Below, one piece after another: positions 16,988-26,100 of a stretch of 33,046 nt of DNA; positions within the stretch are counted from its first letter, which is position 1, and each line of letters starts with the position of its first letter. The stretch is from contig NZ_JJMU01000073.1 in assembly GCF_000757725.1 (NCBI RefSeq), positions 1 through 33,046 on the forward strand, read 5' to 3'. Below the pieces are notes generated by a model. The model did not search any database and had not been told where the DNA came from. It saw only the letters and a program-made list of their open reading frames with translations. A program made the translations under genes and the position numbers. Origin of the DNA: Sphingobacterium deserti (GTDB lineage: Bacteria; Bacteroidota; Bacteroidia; Sphingobacteriales; Sphingobacteriaceae).

Positions 16988-18070
16988 TTAGAAGAGTCGC
17001 AATTGTGGGTTGCTCAATTTTTCAAGATCAGCATCATAAAAATTCGAGAGTGTTACACCAAGAAGCCTTACCCGCTTTTCTTCGGTATCAACCTTTGCAA
17101 ATAAATCCAGCACCTGCTCCAACACATCCTCCGCCGAGCTGATATAGTATCCGGACGTCTTACTTCGTGTAATCTGCGTAAAATCTGAAAACTTGATCTT
17201 TATGGTTACGGTACGTCCTTCTTTCGACTTTCCACTTAAGCGTTTCTCTAGCTTTTCGCACAGCAATTTAAATTCAGTAATCATTTCAGTCCGCTCGCGC
17301 ATATCCGTCTCAAATGTATCTTCAATGCCGACAGATTTTGATATTCTATTAGGCTTTACCGGCCTATTGTCTTCTCCCCGCACCATGTGGTAGAAAAACT
17401 TACCTGATTTCCCGAACCGCCTAACGAGCTCATGTTCACCAAATTGTTTTAGATCCAGGCCAGTATAGATGCCGTAACCCTTCATTTTTTGCGCTGTGAC
17501 TTTTCCCACACCAAAGAATTTCTCTATCGGTAAACGTTCTAGGAACGTTATAATTTTTGATGGTCCAATGAACGTAAGACCATTGGGTTTCTCAAAATCG
17601 GAAGCAATTTTAGCAATAAACTTATTGGTAGACACCCCAGCGGATGCCGTAAGTTGAAGTTCTTCTTGAATAGCAAGCTTGATCGCTTTTGCGATGTCTA
17701 TTGCCGAGCCTATTCCCATCTTATCGGTGGTCACATCTAAATAGGCCTCATCTAATGATAAAGGTTCAATAAGATCTGTGTAGCGCCTGAAGATCGAACG
17801 GATACTGTCAGATACCTCTTTGTAAACATCAAATCGTGGTCTTGTGAACACTAAGTGTGGACAAAGCAATAATGCTTGTCTGGAAGACATTGCTGAGCGC
17901 ACCCCAAACTTCCGAGCCTCGTAACTGGCAGTAGCCACTACACCTCGCCCATCTGGCGAACCGCCCACAGCAAGGGCCTTGCCGCGCAGCTCGGGAAAGT
18001 CACGTTGCTCTACAGATGCATAAAACGCATCCATATCGACATGTATAATTTTTCGGGTAACGGCCATCAC
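16988..18070 (-). CDS. dinB: DNA polymerase IV (Y-family translesion polymerase)
   Basis: Error-prone lesion-bypass polymerase. The 360-residue protein has the palm motifs IIHVDMDAFYASVEQRD (catalytic Asp12) and LSLDEAYLD (Asp107-Glu108), the steric-gate-type aromatic region after them, and the little-finger domain to the end. The C-terminus PQLRLF fits a beta-clamp binding motif (QLxLF), which recruits this polymerase to the replication clamp. The start could be Met1 or Met2. It is convergent with rpoN and divergent from the porin. In many bacteria dinB belongs to the SOS regulon, but the upstream region 18071-18300 shows no copy of the inverted repeat seen next to the S24 repressor. Confidence 0.97.
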   Translation of the reverse strand: MMAVTRKIIHVDMDAFYASVEQRDFPELRGKALAVGGSPDGRGVVATASYEARKFGVRSAMSSRQALLLCPHLVFTRPRFDVYKEVSDSIRSIFRRYTDLIEPLSLDEAYLDVTTDKMGIGSAIDIAKAIKLAIQEELQLTASAGVSTNKFIAKIASDFEKPNGLTFIGPSKIITFLERLPIEKFFGVGKVTAQKMKGYGIYTGLDLKQFGEHELVRRFGKSGKFFYHMVRGEDNRPVKPNRISKSVGIEDTFETDMRERTEMITEFKLLCEKLEKRLSGKSKEGRTVTIKIKFSDFTQITRSKTSGYYISSAEDVLEQVLDLFAKVDTEEKRVRLLGVTLSNFYDADLEKLSNPQLRLF

Positions 18071-18295
18071 TCATGCAGCAACTATTCACAACATTTCACA
18101 CTACGATAATCTTATGGAAAATAACCATGCGATCATGGATAAAAGCCTCTGTAGCGTTCAATCCTACACAATTACGAAGATAGTGTGGTTCTTTGGGATT
18201 TAAAAGCGCTAAAAATTATATTACACAAATGTTGAATTTTGAGAAGGCGCGATGATCATTTATTCATGACAACGATATGTTTTAACGAATAATAC

Positions 18296-18303
18296 TATCT
18301 TTG
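18296..18303 (+). promoter_or_regulatory. Possible porin -7 promoter element
   Basis: TATCTTTG matches TAnnTTTG and would give a leader of about 48 nt before the ATG at 18358. No clear -33 element is seen. It overlaps the in-frame TTG at 18301, an argument against using that TTG as the start codon. Confidence 0.4.
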
Positions 18304-18357
18304 CAGCTTGTAGCTATTGACAATAGTTACAAGATCTTTATCCACTATATACTGACG

Positions 18358-19581
18358 ATGAAAAATAGGCTTAAATATTTGCTGGCAGGACTGAGTGCGC
18401 TATGTTTCACTGCTGCAGTGAACGCGCAAGAGCGCGATGACCGGGCTACCATATTAAATTTTAAAGGCATTCAGTATCTTAGTAAAGATTCGCTTTTTTA
18501 TACAAATTTCAGGTTTCGGATGCAGAATAGAGCTGGATTTAGCAATCAGCTTGACGGCGAAAGTAATGGTGAATTTGATGCGCGTATACGACGTCTGCGC
18601 ATGCGTATCGACGGATACATCTATACACCGCGCGTTTCCTACTCCATACAACTTGCGTTTACGCGTTCCGATCAGGATTTTGATGATACGGGTGTGGCTA
18701 ACATTGTGCGGGACGCTGTTGTTTTCTACAATTTTTCGGATGATTTTTATATTTCCTTCGGACAAAATAAACTGCCCGGAAATAGACAGCGTGTCAATTC
18801 ATCGGGTCAATTGCAGTTTGCAGACCGATCGCTCGTCAATGGCAATTTCACATTAGATCGTGATTTCGGATTAACTTTAAACCTAAGTAAGAAGCTCGGG
18901 AATATGCCCATCAATGCCAAAGCAGCAATATCTACGGGCGAAGGGCGTGTAGCTAGCGGCACAGACGACGGGCTTGCTTATACCGGACGTGTTGAGTTTC
19001 TGCCGATGGGTGATTTCACCAATGATGGTGACTATTCTGAAGGTGATATCGAACGTGAACCAACGCCAAAACTATCGGTCGGCGGGGGCTATAGCTATAA
19101 CGATCGTACCACACGCGAGGGTGGACAATTAGGGCGTTATGTAGTGAATCCTTTCACGTTGAAAACAGCTTTCGCAGATGCTATATTCAAATACCGAGGC
19201 TTTGCTTACCAGGTAGAGTACATGCGCCGGGATGTGGATAATCCTTTCAATATCATCGACGATCAGCTCAACCAAATTGACGGTCCAGAACAACAGGAAA
19301 CCTATGCTTACAAAGGTTGGGGTATCAATCAACAGACCTCCTACCTTATCAATAAAGGTTATGAGGTGGCGGCACGCTATACCCACGTTGAACCGCACGA
19401 ACAGATCCGCACATACGAAGATGAGGTCGATGTAATCGAACTCGGGTTGACCAAGTATGTTAAAGCGCACCGATTGAAAGTTCAGGTAAATGGTAATTAC
19501 ACATTTAAAAACGGTGAATTTAACAATCAATCGAACAAAAGCAGTTGGGGCGGCATGCTTCAGATCGAACTGGGGATTTAG
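18358..19581 (+). CDS. Outer-membrane porin, Porin_O_P (OprO/OprP) family
   Basis: A predicted outer-membrane beta-barrel of 407 residues from this start. The ATG at 18358 opens a normal signal peptide (MKNRLKYLLAGLSALCFTAA, cut after VNA-Q). Beginning at the in-frame TTG at 18301 would add 19 residues before it and would place the start inside a promoter-like box. The body has the family features FRFRMQNRAGF, RIRRLRMRIDGYIYTPRVSYSIQLAFTRSD-like strands and FSDDFYISFGQNKLPGNRQR, which correspond to the phosphate-selective porin O/P pattern. It ends on a short strand (GGMLQIELGI). In Bacteroidota these porins are widespread and phosphate specificity cannot be assumed; no pst or pho genes are nearby. 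Confidence 0.85.
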   Translation: MKNRLKYLLAGLSALCFTAAVNAQERDDRATILNFKGIQYLSKDSLFYTNFRFRMQNRAGFSNQLDGESNGEFDARIRRLRMRIDGYIYTPRVSYSIQLAFTRSDQDFDDTGVANIVRDAVVFYNFSDDFYISFGQNKLPGNRQRVNSSGQLQFADRSLVNGNFTLDRDFGLTLNLSKKLGNMPINAKAAISTGEGRVASGTDDGLAYTGRVEFLPMGDFTNDGDYSEGDIEREPTPKLSVGGGYSYNDRTTREGGQLGRYVVNPFTLKTAFADAIFKYRGFAYQVEYMRRDVDNPFNIIDDQLNQIDGPEQQETYAYKGWGINQQTSYLINKGYEVAARYTHVEPHEQIRTYEDEVDVIELGLTKYVKAHRLKVQVNGNYTFKNGEFNNQSNKSSWGGMLQIELGI

Positions 19582-19761
19582 ACGGTAGCGTACGCTGGCC
19601 TTTGGAGGTAGAAATAACGAGGAAACGACACATATTTTTCATAGAGATCTGGCAGAAGGACTACACGGTTTACGATGCGCATAGCTTTATTTATGGACTT
19701 TGTCACCCTTACACATCATTTATTAAGAATAGTGTATCTTTATGACATTGAATTTTAGCAT

Positions 19762-20877
19762 ATGACGTATTACCTTATCGCCGGCGAAACATCTGGAGAT
19801 CTGCACGGGGCAAATCTAATCAAAGCATTGAGAAACGAAGATCCGAACGCCACGTTCAGGATTGTCGGTGGAGATGAAATGGCTAAATCGGCTCAACAAC
19901 AGCCCCTTATCCATACCTCTGAAATGGCTTTTATGGGCTTCGTGGAAGTTTTAAAAAATCTGGGAAAAATTCGAAAAAATTTAAACATCGTTAAAGAAGA
20001 TCTCCGGATAAATAAGCCTGATACCCTCATACTGATTGATTTCCCGGGATTTAATTTAAAAGTTGCCGACTTCGCAAAAAAAATGGGTATAAAGGTCTGC
20101 TATTATATATCTCCCAAAATTTGGGCTTGGAACCAAGGGCGAGTTCATAAAATCAAAAAGCTGGTTGACCACATGTTTTGTATACTTCCGTTTGAAGTAG
20201 ATTTTTATAAGCAATACGGTTACGAGGTTGATTATATCGGTAATCCCCTTTTAGATGCCATAAGCCAGTATAACCTTAATCCAAATTTCAAGGCGGACAA
20301 TACGCTGAACGAGCGGCCGATTATCGCGCTCTTGCCGGGAAGTCGGAAGATGGAGATTGATATACTCTTACCCGAGATGGTTGATCTATACTATTTGTTT
20401 CCGGCCCATCAATTTGTTGTCGCTGGAGCGCCTAATTTTGACGAAGCGTATTATCGCCGCTATATTGGCGATTTGCCAATTAGCATCGTCTTTAATCAGA
20501 CCTATGATTTATTAAAGAACGCGCAGGCAGCCGTTGTGACGAGTGGTACAGCAACATTGGAGGCTGGCATTCTACGGGTACCGCAAGTCGTCGTCTATAA
20601 AGCGAATAGAATAAGTATTTGGATTGCGCGCATGGTTATCAAGGTGCGTTTTATTTCCCTTGTTAATCTTATCAACGATTTTTTATCTGTGCGGGAACTT
20701 ATACAGGAAGATTGTAATAGCCGAACAATCGCTGACGAATTGAGCGACCTCATTACAAATAAAGAATATCGCGAAAGTGTGCTGGAAAATTACGACACCC
20801 TCGCCGAAAAGCTTGGCGAAGCTGGTGCATCAGAGAAAGCGGCAAAGTTAATCGTGAAGTATCTCGGGAACACCTAA
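19762..20877 (+). CDS. lpxB: Lipid-A-disaccharide synthase
   Basis: Glycosyltransferase (GT19) that joins UDP-diacylglucosamine and lipid X to form the lipid A disaccharide at the inner face of the inner membrane. The 371-residue protein starts with the family motif AGETSGDLHGANLIKAL. It also has DFPGFNLKVADFAKK, YYISPKIWAWNQGRVHKIKK, the donor-site loop LLPGSRKMEI and VTSGTATLEAGILRVPQVVVYK, all characteristic of LpxB. Length is normal. It shows the organism makes lipid A. The gene stands apart from other lpx genes; the 180 bp before it show no good promoter beyond a one-mismatch TATCTTTA at about 19736. Confidence 0.97.
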   Translation: MTYYLIAGETSGDLHGANLIKALRNEDPNATFRIVGGDEMAKSAQQQPLIHTSEMAFMGFVEVLKNLGKIRKNLNIVKEDLRINKPDTLILIDFPGFNLKVADFAKKMGIKVCYYISPKIWAWNQGRVHKIKKLVDHMFCILPFEVDFYKQYGYEVDYIGNPLLDAISQYNLNPNFKADNTLNERPIIALLPGSRKMEIDILLPEMVDLYYLFPAHQFVVAGAPNFDEAYYRRYIGDLPISIVFNQTYDLLKNAQAAVVTSGTATLEAGILRVPQVVVYKANRISIWIARMVIKVRFISLVNLINDFLSVRELIQEDCNSRTIADELSDLITNKEYRESVLENYDTLAEKLGEAGASEKAAKLIVKYLGNT

Positions 20878-20940
20878 ATTAAACCATCAACGATTTTAAG
20901 ATTCTAACGTTATGCTAGTAAAATTTAAAGGTTAGAAGTC

Positions 20941-21579
20941 ATGAAACTAAAACAACTATTTGCACTGCTATTAATATTTTCAACGGGTATAGCATTTGCT
21001 CAAGACAATGAGCAACATATTACGAAATTAGTTCTTAGTAAAAAAGACAAGAAATCGTTTAACAACAGGGATTCATCCATAACCGTATATATCGATACGT
21101 TGATCATGAAAGATCGGTCTTCGCTTCAGTTTTATGGAAAGAAAGATGTAAAACTGATTGTGAAGCATGCCGAATTAGGGAAACGCGTATTCTTTAGCGG
21201 CATAGGAGCTAAAAATAATGCATCGAACTTTGACATAGATATCAACTTTAAAAAGTTGGGTTCCCTTTATGTTATCGCGAGCGGACGAGATGCGATGAAT
21301 GGTACGCGTACATTTGACAATGGAGACGGAGGCACAGTAAACTTTCATTACGATGGAAATGGCATTATCCCACAATCAACGGATAAAAAATCTAATAATT
21401 ATTTATACATAGACGTATCCGCGGGTGGAAGAATTACGAATCCGCAATCGGATTTGAATCAGATTCATTCACTCATATCCATGTCCGCACCTGGCTTGCG
21501 TGGCGTTCCGCAAGGACAAATCTATTCAGGCTCGCCTGGAAGAGAGGGAAAGGCCACTATAGAAAAGAGCATGGATTAA
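20941..21579 (+). CDS. Exported protein of unknown function
   Basis: I do not recognise this 212-residue protein. It has a clear signal peptide (MKLKQLFALLLIFSTGIAFA, cut before QDN). The mature part has short alternating hydrophobic strands (SITVYIDTLIMKD, LQFYGKKDVKLIVKHAEL, NFDIDINFKKLGSLYVIAS), which could form a beta-solenoid. This is followed by Gly/Asn/Ser-rich stretches (FDNGDGGTVNFHYDGNG) and a C-terminal segment (QGQIYSGSPGREGKATIEKS) with a flexible, collagen-like look. There are no cysteines, no lipobox and no sorting domain. It is 36 bp upstream of the BNR/YCF48-like gene on the same strand, so the two exported proteins may be made together. Confidence 0.75.
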   Translation: MKLKQLFALLLIFSTGIAFAQDNEQHITKLVLSKKDKKSFNNRDSSITVYIDTLIMKDRSSLQFYGKKDVKLIVKHAELGKRVFFSGIGAKNNASNFDIDINFKKLGSLYVIASGRDAMNGTRTFDNGDGGTVNFHYDGNGIIPQSTDKKSNNYLYIDVSAGGRITNPQSDLNQIHSLISMSAPGLRGVPQGQIYSGSPGREGKATIEKSMD

Positions 21580-21615
21580 TTTTAAATTGACAATCCTAAT
21601 CTATAACGCATATTA

Positions 21616-22626
21616 ATGAAGAAATTACTCCTTGCTACATTAACCACATTTTGTCTGGCGCTAGACGCTGGCGCGCAACAGCTTACGCAACTAACTACGC
21701 GCAGCGGCGTAAGTTTCAGAGGTATAGAAACAAATAGCGATGCGTGCATTTGGGTAGCTGGCTCATCTGGAACAGTTGGTAAATCTTTGGATGGCGGGCA
21801 AACATGGGCTTGGGTGTCGCCGTCAGGTTATGAAAAATTCGACTTTCGGGATATTGAAGTTTTCTCTCCACAGGAGGCCGTCATCGTATCGGCGGGAACA
21901 CCAGCAGTAGTTTTACGGACAGCAGACGGCGGAAAAAGCTGGCAGGAAGTTTATCGTGACGAGCGACCAGAGATATTTTTAGACGGCATGGATTTCAATG
22001 GTAACGAAGGCTTCATTGTCGGCGATCCTATCGATGGCGTCTTCCAACTTCTTCAGTCTAAGGATAAAGGAAAAACCTGGCGCGATGTATCAAATTTTAT
22101 GTTTTTATTTGCCGACAGCGAAGAGGCTGCATTTGCGGCGAGTGGCACCTCCATTCAATACCTGAATGACAATGTCTGGATAGGTACTGGCGGAAGCACG
22201 GCAAGTATCTTCAAACGGAACGAAAAAGCGTTGACGATGGATAAATACCCCTGTTCGATCTTGCAGGGAGCAAGCAGTAGAGGCATTTTCTCTATTGATT
22301 TCCTAGATGACAATGTTGGTATTGCGGTAGGCGGCGACTATCAGGACGATGCGAATGTCGAAAACACAATCATGCTTACGCAGGACGGTGGGCGAAACTG
22401 GATAGCTAGCGAAAGCAATACGGGATTTAAGTCTGCCGTGAAGTACATCAATCAATCTCTTGTTGTGGCTACAGGAACTTCAGGAACTGTTCTCTCGAAG
22501 GACGCCGGTCAGCATTGGACGCTAATCGCGCCGGACAGCTTCAACAGTATTGCTTTGGGAAATGGAGGAAAGACGGTTTACTTGACGGGAAGCAACGGTA
22601 ATATTGCAAAAATCGACATCGAGTAG
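21616..22626 (+). CDS. Exported beta-propeller protein with BNR / YCF48-like repeats
   Basis: A 336-residue secreted or periplasmic protein with a signal peptide (MKKLLLATLTTFCLALDAGA). At least five Asp-box-type motifs appear at regular intervals: SLDGGQTWAWV, TADGGKSWQEV, SKDKGKTWRDV, TQDGGRNWIAS and SKDAGQHWTLI. They mark the blades of a BNR/sialidase-like or YCF48 (Hcf136) propeller. Bacteroidota proteins of this type are often annotated as oxidoreductase or photosystem-assembly-like, but no catalytic residues of sialidases (Arg triad, Asp, Tyr/Glu) can be assigned, and a photosystem role is excluded by the context. A binding or scaffold role is more likely. A bidirectional terminator follows at 22662-22693. 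Confidence 0.85.
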   Translation: MKKLLLATLTTFCLALDAGAQQLTQLTTRSGVSFRGIETNSDACIWVAGSSGTVGKSLDGGQTWAWVSPSGYEKFDFRDIEVFSPQEAVIVSAGTPAVVLRTADGGKSWQEVYRDERPEIFLDGMDFNGNEGFIVGDPIDGVFQLLQSKDKGKTWRDVSNFMFLFADSEEAAFAASGTSIQYLNDNVWIGTGGSTASIFKRNEKALTMDKYPCSILQGASSRGIFSIDFLDDNVGIAVGGDYQDDANVENTIMLTQDGGRNWIASESNTGFKSAVKYINQSLVVATGTSGTVLSKDAGQHWTLIAPDSFNSIALGNGGKTVYLTGSNGNIAKIDIE

Positions 22627-22661
22627 CTCCACAGTTGGAATTGAAACATTTATGAGATAAT

Positions 22662-22693
22662 AAAAAAGCTAGTCTTTTCGGGACTAGCTTTTT
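22662..22693. terminator. Bidirectional Rho-independent terminator
   Basis: A perfect 12-bp stem, AAAAAGCTAGTC (22663-22674) with GACTAGCTTTTT (22682-22693), and a 7-nt loop lie between the convergent BNR protein gene and trxA. T runs exist on both strands, so it serves both genes. Confidence 0.88.
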
Positions 22694-22698
22694 ACTTT

Positions 22699-23016
22699 TT
22701 AAAGCTGCTTGGTAAGTTTTTCAACTAAGACTGACTTTGGCACAGCGCCAATTTGCTTATCAACAATTTCACCATTTTTGAAAAACAATAATGCTGGAAT
22801 GTTTCTTATACCATATTTGACAGATATCTCCGGATTATGATCGACATTAACCTTACCAATAACTGCCTGACCATCATATTCCGTAGCTATCTCATCTACA
22901 ACAGGGCCAACCATACGACAAGGACCACACCATTCTGCCCAAAAATCGATTAAAACTGGTTTATCTGATTTCAATACCAATTCCTCAAAATTGCTATCCG
23001 TTATTTCTAAAGCCAT
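22699..23016 (-). CDS. trxA: Thioredoxin
   Basis: Cytosolic protein-disulfide reductase. The 105-residue length is exactly that of classical thioredoxin. The redox site WAEWCGPCRM has Cys30 and Cys33, and the cis-proline loop is present (YGIRNIPALLFFKNGE). No signal peptide is present. It lies downstream of dnaE on the same strand, 99 bp away, with its own TAnnTTTG element at 23053-23060, so it is probably transcribed separately. Confidence 0.98.
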   Translation of the reverse strand: MALEITDSNFEELVLKSDKPVLIDFWAEWCGPCRMVGPVVDEIATEYDGQAVIGKVNVDHNPEISVKYGIRNIPALLFFKNGEIVDKQIGAVPKSVLVEKLTKQL

Positions 23017-23052
23017 AATATTTAATTTTTATTTGTTATCAAACTTGTTAGA

Positions 23053-23060
23053 CAAATATA
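23053..23060 (-). promoter_or_regulatory. Likely trxA -7 promoter element
   Basis: On the minus strand TATATTTG fits TAnnTTTG and would give a leader of about 30 nt. The -33 position has only GGTT, not the consensus TTTG. Confidence 0.45.
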
Positions 23061-23115
23061 GCGATTTTGAACATACATAACCGTCACGCCCTATTCATAA
23101 AAATTCTATAGCCTA

Positions 23116-26100
23116 TCAATTTAATTTATAACTTATCTCGTGTTTTTCTAATCCATCTAAAAATTCATTTGTCAGGTTGATCTTTACAGATTTCGCTGGC
23201 ATTTCTATTGATAAATTATCCTGCATATCCCGTATCGTAAATTTGAGCTGACATTTAGACTCCTCACTTTCGATTTTCGCAGAGTCCACAAGCTTATGCA
23301 CCACAGCCACAAGTTGATCATCCAGCAAATGTAATGGAAGCTGGATAGTGAGTGATTTAGCCATTTTATCCCGCATATCAGATAGCAGCTGTATATGCTT
23401 TAGTTCGAAGCCCCAATTTCCTACTTGCTTAAATCTCTCTTGGACAAGCCCGCGAATCTGCACGAAAAAGCCCTCCTGAAGATATCCTTTGAACTTAACA
23501 TAATCTTCGCCAAATACCATTATCTCATAAGAATCGCTGTAGTCTTCAATTACGAAGGAACCAAATGGTTTGCCCGATTTCGCCACACGATGATTCGCCA
23601 TAGCAATAATACCGCCCAACACAACTTCCTTATTTTTTATCCTATTGAAGTCAAGTAGCACCTCCTCTTCCACTTCACTGGCTTTTACCTTATTTATAAG
23701 TTGTAGATCGCTGACTTTGTTAGAACAGAAATGTTTGATTTCAAACTTATAATTGTCTAATGGATGGCTCGTGAGGTAAATCCCGATTACATCCTTCTCA
23801 TACTTCAGCTTTTCAATTAGCCCCCAAGCGGCACAAGGAGCGAGAACGGGCTCGGGCAGTTCCGTTGCCGCCGAACCGCCGAAAAGACTCGCCTGTGCTG
23901 AACTTTCATTGTCCTTAACACGGTTTCCATATTTAATCGCTTTTTCTAATCCAGTCGAGTTATCGCCCTCTGTGCTGAAATACTGCGCGCGGTGCGTATT
24001 GGTAAAACTATCGAAACCGCCAGCGTAGGCTAAGCTTTCAAACGCTTTTTTGTTCGCCGAACGAAGATCTATCCGTTTGGCCATGTCAAAAACCGACTTA
24101 TATCTACCGCCTTTTTCACGAGTTTGCACCACCGTATCTACTGCGCCCGCTCCCACGCCTTTAACAGCGCCCATTCCAAATCGAATGGCACCCTGTTCGT
24201 TTACCGTAAATTTGTAGTACGATTCATTCACATCAGGTCCTAATACTAGTAATCCCATGCGCCGGCATTCTTCCATGAAAAACGTCACCTGTTTGATATC
24301 GTTCATGTTGTTGGACAGCACGGCAGCCATATATTCAGCGGGATAATGCGCTTTTAGATAAGCGGTTTGGTAGGCGATCCACGCATAACAAGTGGAATGG
24401 GACTTGTTAAACGCATAAGATGCAAAAGCTTCCCAGTCTGTCCATATTTTCTCCAATACCTTGGGTGCATGTCCTTTTTCAGCGGCTTGGTTGACAAATT
24501 TGGGCTTCATCTTGTCGAGTACAGCCTTTTGCTTTTTACCCATAGCCTTCCGTAAAACGTCGGCATCACCTTTTGAAAAGCCCGCTAACTTTTGCGATAA
24601 GAGCATCACCTGCTCCTGGTAAACAGTAATCCCATAGGTTTCTTGAAGGTATTCTTCGCAGGCATCTAAATCGTATGTAATGGGTTCAATACCATGTTTA
24701 CGTTTGACGAATGAAGGTATATACTCCATAGGCCCCGGTCTATACAATGCATTCATTGCAATAAGATCGGCGAAAACAGTTGGCTTTAGCTCTTTCATGT
24801 ACTTCTGCATTCCCGGCGACTCATATTGGAACACGCCTATAGTTTCGCCACGCTGGAACAGCTCGTATGTAAGAATATCGTCTATCGGAAATTTATCAGG
24901 ATCTAATGTCACGCCATGACGGAGTTTTACATTAGTGACCGTGTCTTTAATTAAAGTTAGAGTCTTTAGCCCTAAGAAGTCCATCTTCAACAGGCCGGCA
25001 CTTTCAACAACGGAGTTGTCAAATTGCGTAACGAAAAGCTCGGAATCTTTGGCAAGCGACACGGGCACGAAGTTGGTGATATCGTCAGGTGTGATGATAA
25101 CACCGCAGGCATGCACACCTGTATTACGCATTGAACCTTCCAGTACACGTGCTTGTTTAATGGTTTCCGCTTCCAAACCGGCGCCATCGGCTAGGTTTTT
25201 AAGTCTGTTTACAGCTTCTATTTCCTCTGATCGCAAAACCTCCTTCAGACCTTTATCATCCATATTGAAGATTTTGCTGAGCTTCAGGTTCGGAATAAGC
25301 TTTGCGATTTCGTTTGCATCTTGCAAGGGCAAGTCAAGCACACGCGCGGTATCCTTTATCGACGACTTGGCCGCCATAGTTCCGTAGGTGATGATCTGCG
25401 CCACCTGCGATGCGCCATATTTGTCGATTACATACTGCATCACGCGTCCGCGACCCTCATCGTCAAAATCCACATCGATATCGGGCATCGAAACCCGGTC
25501 TGGATTTAAAAAACGCTCAAAAAGCAAATCATACTGGATCGGATCAAGGTTAGTGATGCCTAGACAGTAGGCTACCGCCGAACCAGCAGCGGAACCACGC
25601 CCTGGTCCTACCGAAACGCCCATCTCCCTGGCTTTGGCAATAAAATCCTGAACGATAAGAAAATAACCTGGATACCCTGTCCGCTCAATCGTCTCCAATT
25701 CAAAATCCAAACGCTCCGTTACAATGTCGTCAATTTCCTCATATCTACCTTCGGCACCTTTGTAGGTCAAATAGCGCAAATAGGCATTCTCCCCGCGTTT
25801 CCCGCCATCGACTTCATCTTCGGCATGCTGGAATTGCTCTGGAATATCGAACTTGGGAAGTAACACATCACGGTTAAGTGAATAGATCTCTACCTTGTCA
25901 AGTAAAGATTCAATATTGATGATCGCCTCCGGTGTGTCTGCAAAAGCCTTTTTCATCTCATCGGCAGATTTGAAATAGTATTCCTGATTTGGTAGACCAA
26001 AGCGGAACCCACGGCCACGGCCTTTCGGCGTTGACAGTTTTTCGCCATCTTTCACGCATAGTAAAATATCGTGTGCATGCGCATCGGCTTTATTCAGGTA

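Noticed and set aside
18071..18300. SOS-type operator upstream of dinB
   Set aside because: I looked for the ACTAATTTTATT half-site found at the S24 repressor and saw none, so control of dinB by that repressor is not supported by the sequence.
18301..18357. Upstream TTG start for the porin
   Set aside because: It overlaps a TAnnTTTG box and would place 19 residues before a normal signal peptide that starts at 18358.
19545..19745. 66-codon ORF after the porin
   Set aside because: It starts inside the porin gene in another frame, has no recognisable feature and no plausible ribosome binding site.
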